A stretch of DNA of 64,000 nt, from contig NZ_BBYJ01000007.1 in the NCBI RefSeq assembly GCF_001528665.1, positions 455,953 to 519,952 on the forward strand. The letters are read 5' to 3'. A program made the position numbers and the translations under genes. Positions 31,546 through 38,289 of this stretch are shown in pieces; the first letter of the stretch is position 1, and every line of letters begins with the position of its first letter. The notes beneath the pieces were generated by a model. It did no database searches and was not told the origin of the DNA. It was given only the letters and a program-made list of their open reading frames with translations. The DNA is from Microtetraspora malaysiensis (GTDB lineage: Bacteria > Actinomycetota > Actinomycetes > Streptosporangiales > Streptosporangiaceae).

Positions 31546-33075
31546 ATGGGCTTACCGCCCAGCGCCACGAAGCGCACGGCGCAGGCAGCCGGTACTTCGC
31601 GGCGCCTCCGGGCCAAAGCCCTACGTGCCGCCGCCGCGGCACTCCTGTCGACGACGCGCTCGCGGCACGTGATCGCCTTGACGGCCATCGTCCTCGCCGC
31701 CACAGGCGTCTACTGCCTTCTGGGGCTGGTCAGGTTCCATCTGTACCGGGCGACCAGTTTGGACCTGACGCTGTTCGACCAGATGGTGCGGGGATTCGCC
31801 TCGTTCAGCACGCCAACGAGCCCGCTGCGCGGCGAGACGCTGGACCGGGGCATGGATTTCGTGCAACTGGGCGAGCACTTCTCCCCCATCCTGGCGGTCC
31901 TGGCCCCGCTGTACTGGCTACATGATGGACCCGAGACCCTCATCGTGGCCCAGGCCGTTCTGTTCGCACTGGCGATACCACCCCTGTGGCTGTTCACCCG
32001 ACGCGTGCTCGGCACCGGCTCCGCCTATCTTGTCGTCGTCGCCTACGCCGTCTCCTGGCCCGTCGCCCAGGCGGTGAACTTCGACTTCCACGAGGTCGCT
32101 TTCGCCCCACTGCTCACCGCCGTCATGATCGAACGGTTCAACGCGGGCAGATACACAGCCACCGCGTTTGCCGCAGTGGCACTGCTGCTCGTCAAAGAGG
32201 ACATGGGGCTCATGGTCGTCGGCTTCGGTGGATACGTCGCACTACAGGGCCAGCGCTACACCGGGATCCTGTACATGGGCATCGGCATGCTCTACACCGG
32301 CCTCGCCCGCAGCATCTTCATACCGTCCGTCGGCGGCGACCCCGGCATGTACTGGGCTTACGGGCAGCTCGGGAACAGCGTGTCGACCGTGGCCGTCAAG
32401 GCGCTCACCGATCCGCTCAGCATCCTCGGCACCTTCTTCACCCCTGAGATCAAGGTCGACACGCTGGCGCTCCTGCTATGGCCCGTCCTGCTGACCTGCC
32501 TGTTCTCCCCTCTGATGCTGATGGCCCTGCCGCATCTCCTGGAGCGCATGCTGTCGGACCGCTTGCACTGGTGGGTCACCGACTTCCATCACAGCGCCTT
32601 CACAGTGATCGTTCTGCTGTGCGCGGGGGTCGACGGGGCCTCCAGGCTGATCCGTTGGTCACGGCGCCGCCAGCCCGGCCTCGGCGAACGGACCGCGTCA
32701 CTGATGTGGGCGGCGGGCGCCTGCGCGATCGCACTCACGCTGGTGCCCCGGTTCCCGTTCGACCAGCTCGTCAGGCCGGACTTTTATGAAAAGCACCCCG
32801 ATGTGGCCGCTGCGGAGCAGGCGGTCACGGCCGTCCCGTCCGGGGTGGTCGTCGAGGCCGTCAACCACGTCGGGCCTCACCTGTCCGCCCGGACAACGGT
32901 CCTGCTGTGGGAGGACAAACCCCCCAAGGCCCCATGGATCGTGGCCGACGCCGTCCGGCTCGCTTACCCGTGGGGCTCGACGGAGAGACAGCAGCAGCGG
33001 GTGGACGAGCTGATCGGCCTCGGCTACCAGGTCGTCTTCAAGAGTGAAGGCTATGTGGTGCTACACCGTGGCTGA
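31546..33075 (+). CDS. DUF2079 family membrane protein
   Basis: 509 aa from ATG at 31546, supported by GGGAGAGGATCACAC in front. A polytopic membrane protein with roughly eight to ten hydrophobic segments (for example VIALTAIVLAATGVYCLLGL, and LLLWPVLLTCLFSPLMLMA). Family hallmarks DLTLFDQMVRGF, LGEHFSPILAVLAPLYW and NFDFHEVAFAPL are clear. The fold relates to membrane glycosyltransferases of the GT-C type, but no function is proven for DUF2079. It lies between the two sortase cassettes in the opposite orientation. Confidence 0.88.
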   Translation: MGLPPSATKRTAQAAGTSRRLRAKALRAAAAALLSTTRSRHVIALTAIVLAATGVYCLLGLVRFHLYRATSLDLTLFDQMVRGFASFSTPTSPLRGETLDRGMDFVQLGEHFSPILAVLAPLYWLHDGPETLIVAQAVLFALAIPPLWLFTRRVLGTGSAYLVVVAYAVSWPVAQAVNFDFHEVAFAPLLTAVMIERFNAGRYTATAFAAVALLLVKEDMGLMVVGFGGYVALQGQRYTGILYMGIGMLYTGLARSIFIPSVGGDPGMYWAYGQLGNSVSTVAVKALTDPLSILGTFFTPEIKVDTLALLLWPVLLTCLFSPLMLMALPHLLERMLSDRLHWWVTDFHHSAFTVIVLLCAGVDGASRLIRWSRRRQPGLGERTASLMWAAGACAIALTLVPRFPFDQLVRPDFYEKHPDVAAAEQAVTAVPSGVVVEAVNHVGPHLSARTTVLLWEDKPPKAPWIVADAVRLAYPWGSTERQQQRVDELIGLGYQVVFKSEGYVVLHRG

Positions 33076-33084
33076 TTCACGCCT

Positions 33085-33106
33085 GCGAGAACCAACCGTG
33101 GTTCGC
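33085..33106. terminator. Hairpin between DUF2079 gene and sortase B
   Basis: GCGAGAACC and GGTTCGC pair with one bulge around an AACCGT loop, ten bases past the DUF2079 stop. Probable terminator for the converging genes. Confidence 0.45.
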
Positions 33107-33236
33107 CACACGAGCGGCTCTCACCGAGATTCGCAACTCCAAGGCCGCCCGTAGCTGCGAGGGCTGGGAAGGCCACCGGAAGACCCGCGCCGTCCCCCTT
33201 GGCGGGCGGCGCGGAGGTCTCGGAGCCCACCGCCCG

Positions 33237-34271
33237 CTATTTCGCGTTGCGGGTGCCGGTCATGGTCGCGTACACCACGATGTTGTCCGTGTAGCTGTGG
33301 TTCTTGGCGTTGTAGACGCCGCCACAGGTGATCAACCGGAGCCCGGACGTGGCGATGTTGCCATACACCCGGTTCGTCGGGAACGTCGTCTTGCCCACCT
33401 GCTCGACGCCGTCCACCGTGAAGATCGCGCTCTTGCCGTCCGCGCGGCGGACCTCGATCTTGTTGCCGCGCCGGAGCTCGCGGAGCCGGCTGAAGACGGC
33501 CGCGCCGGAACGGGTGTTCACGTGGCCGAGGATCACCGACGGTCCGAGCTCTCCGGGGGCGGGCCCAAGCCGGTACCACGCGGCGATCTTGGGGCGGCTC
33601 AGCGACGGCGTCTGGATCTCGCCCGACTTCAGCACACCCACCGAGCCGAGCGCGGCGTTGACGCCGATCGACGGGATGCGGATCCTGACCGGCTTGGCCG
33701 ACGCCGCCTTGCCGGTCTTCGCCGGGGACGAGGACGACGACGAGGTCGTGGTCGTCGTGATCGTCAGCGGAGGCAACGGCTGGAGCGCGGGCAGCGGCGG
33801 GGGCGCGGTCGGCGCCGCGGCGGTCAGCGACGTCCCCGGACCGCCGGGACCCACGGTCGGCGGCAGGAACGACCCGGCCCCCTGCAGGGCGACCACCTCG
33901 CCCGGGACCGGCCTCGCGGTCTCCACCTCCTCCTGCGTGGGCGACAGCACGGCGAGCAGCCCGGCCATGATGGCCGCGATGCCGCCGAACGACCCGCCGA
34001 CCAGCAGCGTGGCGAGCACGGGCTGGGGCAGCGGCTTGCGCGCCTTCGGAGCCGGAGCGGCCACAGGAGCCGGAGCAGCCGCAGGGGCCGGAGCAGCCGC
34101 GGGAGCCGGCATGGCGCCGGGAACCGGTGCCGCCGCGGGCACCGAGGCGGTCACCGCCGCCGGATCGGTCGCACCGCTGTCGGCGGCCGGGTCCGGCTGC
34201 CCCGCGCGGGTCTGCGCGGCGTCGCCGTCGGCCTGGGGCGTGTCGTCGTGCGCGTCAGGAGTCGAGTTCAT
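33237..34271 (-). CDS. Sortase (class E/F-like), cassette B
   Basis: 344 aa from ATG at 34271, preceded by GAGGGGATTGACGGCG; an upstream TTG (34289) would overlap the previous gene. A long Ala/Pro-rich cytoplasmic N-terminus, one transmembrane helix (ATLLVGGSFGGIAAIMAGLLAVL), then the sortase barrel from VRIRIPSIGVNAALG. His250 in ILGHVNT and Cys316 in LRLITCGG are in place. Where sortase A has Arg (SYNRNTG), this protein has VYNAKNH, so the catalytic Arg is either displaced or replaced by Lys. It lies 14 bp after its likely substrate gene. Confidence 0.88.
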   Translation of the reverse strand: MNSTPDAHDDTPQADGDAAQTRAGQPDPAADSGATDPAAVTASVPAAAPVPGAMPAPAAAPAPAAAPAPVAAPAPKARKPLPQPVLATLLVGGSFGGIAAIMAGLLAVLSPTQEEVETARPVPGEVVALQGAGSFLPPTVGPGGPGTSLTAAAPTAPPPLPALQPLPPLTITTTTTSSSSSSPAKTGKAASAKPVRIRIPSIGVNAALGSVGVLKSGEIQTPSLSRPKIAAWYRLGPAPGELGPSVILGHVNTRSGAAVFSRLRELRRGNKIEVRRADGKSAIFTVDGVEQVGKTTFPTNRVYGNIATSGLRLITCGGVYNAKNHSYTDNIVVYATMTGTRNAK

Positions 34272-34285
34272 CGCCGTCAATCCCC

Positions 34286-35749
34286 TCAAACCGTCCGCGA
34301 CCGGTCATTGGCGTGCGCCGCGCGCCTGCGCAGAAGCACGACACCGCTGAAAACGCCCCCGAAAACCATGGCGCCGCCGGAGCCGATGAGCAGCGCCGCG
34401 GGGGAACGCGGCGTCTCCGGCGCCTCTCCGGTCTGGGCTCCGCCCTTCGGCGTGACCTTCACCTGGGGCGAGGTCGGCGTGCTCGCGGGCAGCGTGATCG
34501 TCGTGGTGATCGTCGGCGTCGGGCTGCCGATAACGACCACGCTCGTCAGCTTGCTCTGCGAAGGAGTGGGGGAAGAACTGCCGCCCGGACTCTTGCTGGG
34601 AGTGGGAGTCGGAGTGGAGCCCCCCGGAGGCGGCGACGTCACCGGCCCCGACGATCCTCCCGACGGGCTGGATGACGGCTCCCCCGACGGGTTGGAGGTG
34701 CTGGACGGGTCCCCCGAGCTCGAACCCCCGGGAGACGGCTGCTCCGTCGCGGGGTCACTGATGGTGACGTTCACCGAGACCGGCGCGCTGACCAGGGTGC
34801 ACTCGGCCCGGTAGTCCTTCGGCGGGTTGACCAGTTCCCTGGTGATCACCCGGAACGCGTCGAGCTGGGTCCACTTGCCGTCCTCGACGCTCCTGATCTC
34901 AATCTTGTGCTCGCCGTACGGGAGGCCGCGGAAGCGCCACAGGGTCTGCCCGCCCTTGTTGGCGTCGTTCACCGTGCTTCCGTCGTCGTTCTTCGAGGGA
35001 TCGATCCGCGGCGGCGACCCGGGCTGGCCGTCGATCAGGATGTCCACCGGCCCCGCGCGCTGGTCCTTCTGGGCGACGTACTCCACGCCCGTGCCGGTGA
35101 AGGTGAACTGCGCCCACTTGCCCGCGCTCGTCGTCCGGTGCAGGTCCAGGTGGTGGTCGTTGTTCTGGCTCTTCTGGTCGTTGAGATCCTCCCAGCCGTC
35201 GCTGTACAGGATCTCCGGGTCGTCGTCGTTGACCATGACCTCGGACGCCGGCGGCCGGAAGTCCACGAACAGCTTGCGCGGGGTCACCTTGAGGGTCCCC
35301 GCGCGGTCGATGTGCGCGAAGTCGGAGATCCCCTCGGGGAGATCGAGCGGGCTGCCCTTGACCATGGCGTCCGGCTGGTCGACGCTGCCCATGGGCCTGA
35401 GGACGCCTTCCCACGCGCCCGCGAGCTGGATGTTGCCGGTCACCTCGATCTTGCCGCCCTGGGGGAGCCGCGCGGGCGCCCCGAAGCGGGTGACGTCCCG
35501 GTAGTTCAGCTCCCACCCGACGTTGAGCGGGGCTCCGACGTTCACCACGGTCGGAACAGTGACCTTCGTCCGGAGACGCACCGTACCTGAGCCCGACTGC
35601 GCGATCCCACCGGCGCAGGCGTAGTCCACGACCAGCTCGGCGGTGCTCGCGCCTGCCGAGAGAGACGGGACCACGATGGCCGCCGCACCCGCCAAGCCCA
35701 GGACCGAGGCGGCCACAGTCCTCCGGAGACCCGTTCCCCAGCGATTCAC
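34286..35749 (-). CDS. Secreted wall protein, probable sortase substrate B
   Basis: 487 aa from GTG at 35749. A signal peptide is followed by LVVDYACAGG (Cys45) and a beta-rich domain homologous to the substrate A module. An inserted galactose-binding-like sandwich lies at about residues 175-310 (YSDGWEDL ... WAQFTFTGTGVEYVA ... GGQTLWRFRGLPYGEHKIEI), a fold often used to bind sugars. Then AECTLVSA (second Cys), a long Ser/Pro/Gly linker, and the tail VKVTPKGGAQTG (430-441), a hydrophobic helix and LLRRRAA. Architecture and motif match substrate A. Confidence 0.82.
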   Translation of the reverse strand: MNRWGTGLRRTVAASVLGLAGAAAIVVPSLSAGASTAELVVDYACAGGIAQSGSGTVRLRTKVTVPTVVNVGAPLNVGWELNYRDVTRFGAPARLPQGGKIEVTGNIQLAGAWEGVLRPMGSVDQPDAMVKGSPLDLPEGISDFAHIDRAGTLKVTPRKLFVDFRPPASEVMVNDDDPEILYSDGWEDLNDQKSQNNDHHLDLHRTTSAGKWAQFTFTGTGVEYVAQKDQRAGPVDILIDGQPGSPPRIDPSKNDDGSTVNDANKGGQTLWRFRGLPYGEHKIEIRSVEDGKWTQLDAFRVITRELVNPPKDYRAECTLVSAPVSVNVTISDPATEQPSPGGSSSGDPSSTSNPSGEPSSSPSGGSSGPVTSPPPGGSTPTPTPSKSPGGSSSPTPSQSKLTSVVVIGSPTPTITTTITLPASTPTSPQVKVTPKGGAQTGEAPETPRSPAALLIGSGGAMVFGGVFSGVVLLRRRAAHANDRSRTV

Positions 35750-35769
35750 CGCATGCTCCGATCACGAAA

Positions 35770-35786
35770 GCCGCATTCCGTGCGGC
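35770..35786 (-). promoter_or_regulatory. Leader hairpin of substrate B
   Basis: GCCGCA-N5-TGCGGC, a perfect 6-bp inverted repeat 20 bp before the substrate B GTG, between the promoter motif and the start codon. Confidence 0.35.
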
Positions 35787-35803
35787 CATAGCAAACCGAG
35801 GGT

Positions 35804-35813
35804 AGATCTTATG
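35804..35813 (-). promoter_or_regulatory. Motif shared by both sortase-cassette promoters (copy B)
   Basis: AGATCTTATG, identical to 30975-30984 and preceded by GGTAG in both places (GGTAGAG in copy A). It points to common control of the two cassettes. Confidence 0.45.
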
Positions 35814-35988
35814 GGTTTCACCAATCCCCCAGGAGGGCGAAAAGCGGAAAGGTGGCGTATTTGTAACCCAGCGTTCCCTTTGACCCGCCATCCGCCCGAT
35901 TTGCGACGCCGTCGGCGCCCCCACGATCGCCCGTACCCCCGCCCGCCGGGTGACCCGGGACACGTCCGGCCGGTATACCTCCGAGTAA

Positions 35989-36003
35989 CAGAATCGTATT
36001 CTG
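35989..36003 (+). promoter_or_regulatory. Palindromic operator before acyl-CoA dehydrogenase 2
   Basis: CAGAAT-CGT-ATTCTG is a perfect 15-bp palindrome 38 bp upstream of the ATG. The TATTCT inside it could be the -10 hexamer, so a bound repressor would block the promoter. Confidence 0.5.
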
Positions 36004-36041
36004 GTCGGGCGAGATGTCCCCCGGCCCGGAAGGCGTGTCCG

Positions 36042-37187
36042 ATGCAGCGAGACCTCTTCGAGGACGAGCACCTCCTCTTCCGCCAGACCGTCCGCGAGTT
36101 CCTGGCCCGCGAGGTGGTGCCGCACCATCCCCAGTGGGAGAAGGACGGCATCGTCCCGCGCGAGGTCTGGAAGAAGGCGGGCGAGATCGGCATGTTCGGC
36201 TTCTCCGTCCCCGAGCAGTACGGCGGATCCGGCATCACCGACTTCCGCTACAACGCCGTGGTCGTCGAGGAGATCATCAGGGCCGGCGCGAGCGGCCTCG
36301 GGTTCTCCCTCCACAACGACGTCATGGCGCCGTACTTCGTCGATCTGACCGACGACGAGCAGAAGGAGCGCTGGCTGCCCGGGTTCGTGTCGGGCGAGCT
36401 GATCACCGCGGTCGCCATGACCGAGCCGGGCGCGGGCAGCGATCTGCAGGGCATCCGCACCACCGCCGTACGCGACGGCGACCACTACGTGGTCAACGGG
36501 CAGAAGACGTTCATCACCAACGGCATCAACTCGGACCTTGTCGTGGTCGTGACCAAGACGGATCCGGCGGCCGGGGCCCGTGGCACCACCCTGTTCGTGG
36601 TCGAACGGGGCATGGAGGGCTTCACCCGGGGCCGCAACCTCGACAAGATCGGCATGCACGCGCAGGACACCGCCGAGCTGTTCTTCGACAACGTCCGGGT
36701 CCCCGTCGCCAACCGGCTGGGGGACGCGGACGGCCAGGGCTTCGTCCAGCTCATGAACAACCTGCCGCAGGAGCGCCTGTCCATCGCCGTCGCCGCGGTG
36801 GCCTCGGCCGAGGCCGTGCTGGAGACCACCGTCGAGTACTGCAAGAACCGCACGGCGTTCGGCCGGAGCATCGGCTCCTTCCAGAACACCCGGTTCGTTC
36901 TCGCGGAGCTGGCCACCGAAGTCGAGATCGCCCGCCACTACGTGGACAAGTGCGTCACCGTGCTGAACCGCCGCGAGCTGACGGTCGTGGACGCGGCCAA
37001 GGCCAAGTGGTGGACCACCGAGCTGCAGAACAAGGTCGTGGACCGCTGCCTGCAGCTCCACGGCGGCTACGGCTACATGACGGAGTACCCGGTGGCCAAG
37101 GCCTGGCTCGACAGCCGAGTGCAGACCATCTACGGCGGCACGACCGAGATCATGAAGGAGATCATCGGCCGGTCCTTCGGCTTCTAG
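36042..37187 (+). CDS. Acyl-CoA dehydrogenase
   Basis: 381 aa from ATG at 36042 (GGAAGGCGTGTCCG in front). Standard-length FAD enzyme: FGFSVPEQYGGSG, AMTEPGAGSDLQGI, NGQKTFITNG, QNTRFVLAELATEV, and the C-terminal LQLHGGYGYMTEYP with IYGGTTEIMKEIIGRSF. The Glu in GGTTEIM is at the position of the catalytic base in short/medium-chain enzymes. The substrate chain length is not predictable. A palindromic site overlaps its promoter. Confidence 0.95.
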   Translation: MQRDLFEDEHLLFRQTVREFLAREVVPHHPQWEKDGIVPREVWKKAGEIGMFGFSVPEQYGGSGITDFRYNAVVVEEIIRAGASGLGFSLHNDVMAPYFVDLTDDEQKERWLPGFVSGELITAVAMTEPGAGSDLQGIRTTAVRDGDHYVVNGQKTFITNGINSDLVVVVTKTDPAAGARGTTLFVVERGMEGFTRGRNLDKIGMHAQDTAELFFDNVRVPVANRLGDADGQGFVQLMNNLPQERLSIAVAAVASAEAVLETTVEYCKNRTAFGRSIGSFQNTRFVLAELATEVEIARHYVDKCVTVLNRRELTVVDAAKAKWWTTELQNKVVDRCLQLHGGYGYMTEYPVAKAWLDSRVQTIYGGTTEIMKEIIGRSFGF

Positions 37188-37199
37188 GGGTCCACCGGC

Positions 37200-37361
37200 T
37201 CAGCGCATGTGCTGGCCCCAGATGAGCAGCATGGCGATCACGAACACGATCATCACGCCCGCGTATCCGACTGCGCCGAGCCGGAAGAACCTGCGCACCT
37301 TGTTGAGCAACCAGGCGAACAGGAAGGCCAGGAAGACCAGCAGGATGAGTCCGGGGTCCAT
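37200..37361 (-). CDS. Small membrane protein
   Basis: 53 aa (MDPGLILLVFLAFLFAWLLN ... MLLIWGQHMR) with two hydrophobic segments separated by a basic loop (KVRRFFRLG). The Shine-Dalgarno is weak. It is the in-frame end of a longer open frame whose upstream part overlaps the hydrolase gene and is not protein-like. The hydrophobic pattern makes it a credible small gene; function unknown. Confidence 0.6.
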   Translation of the reverse strand: MDPGLILLVFLAFLFAWLLNKVRRFFRLGAVGYAGVMIVFVIAMLLIWGQHMR

Positions 37362-37468
37362 GCCGACCAGTATGCGGCGGATTCTCCGCGTGTGCGGGGG
37401 TAAACCGACGTCGGCCCGGCGGTTCGGGCCATACGCCGAGGTCAGCGGGACTCCGGCCGGGGCAGCGG

Positions 37469-38245
37469 TCAGCCGCCCGTGGTCTCCAGGATGACCCGGG
37501 CGACCAGCGCGGGATCGTCGCTCATCGGCACGTGGCCGCAGCCCGCCAGCAGCTTGGCCCGCTGCTGCGCCCACCGCCCGGCGCGTACGGCCTGACGGCG
37601 CGGCAGGAGCCGATCGCGGTCGCCCCAGGCGATCGTGATCGGCGCCTTCGGCGGCGGGGGCGGGGCCAGCCACGCGAAGCAGTTCAGCATCTCGTCGAAA
37701 CCCGCGGCGTTCCGCAGCGCCTCCGTGCCGAGCAGGATCTCCTCGTCGGGAATCCTGGTCGGGTCGGCCACGAGCAGCCACAAGGAGGCCGCCCGCCCGA
37801 GGGCCGACGACATCAACGCCGCGGCCGTCCCCTCCGACGTGCTGCGCGCCGCCTTCCGCAACGCCCGCAACGCCGTGCGCGCGTACAGCAGTTCGGTGCG
37901 GGACCAGAACCCGGCGGGAGACAGCGCGACGGCGCTGCGGACGACACCGCGCGAGGCCATGTCGAGCGCCACGTAACCGCCCAGCGAGTTGCCCGCGACA
38001 TGCGGCTGCGAGATGCCGAGCTTGTCGCAGAACTCCTCGATCGCGAACGCGGCCGTCTCCGCGTTGTACGGCGTTTCCGGCGGGAACGGCGGCGACGCGC
38101 CGAACCCGGGAAAGTCGACGGCGATCACATCGTGCCGCTCCGCGAGCAGATCCATGACCGGCAGCCACGCCTGCCAGTGGTGCCCGATGCCGTGCAGCAG
38201 GACGAGAGGCGGCCCCGTCCCCCGGCGCTCGTACGTCAGCTCCAT
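37469..38245 (-). CDS. Alpha/beta hydrolase
   Basis: 258 aa. Complete catalytic set: oxyanion loop LLHGIGHHW, nucleophile elbow GNSLGG (Ser), acid in WGDRDRLLP (Asp) and His in GCGHVPM near the C-terminus, with a helical lid between about residues 125 and 185. Likely an esterase or related hydrolase; the substrate cannot be assigned. ATG at 38245. Monocistronic by spacing. Confidence 0.85.
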   Translation of the reverse strand: MELTYERRGTGPPLVLLHGIGHHWQAWLPVMDLLAERHDVIAVDFPGFGASPPFPPETPYNAETAAFAIEEFCDKLGISQPHVAGNSLGGYVALDMASRGVVRSAVALSPAGFWSRTELLYARTALRALRKAARSTSEGTAAALMSSALGRAASLWLLVADPTRIPDEEILLGTEALRNAAGFDEMLNCFAWLAPPPPPKAPITIAWGDRDRLLPRRQAVRAGRWAQQRAKLLAGCGHVPMSDDPALVARVILETTGG

Positions 38246-38289
38246 ACGTGCGAGTCAAGCACCCGAGGGGCGGTGCCGTACAGGACGAC

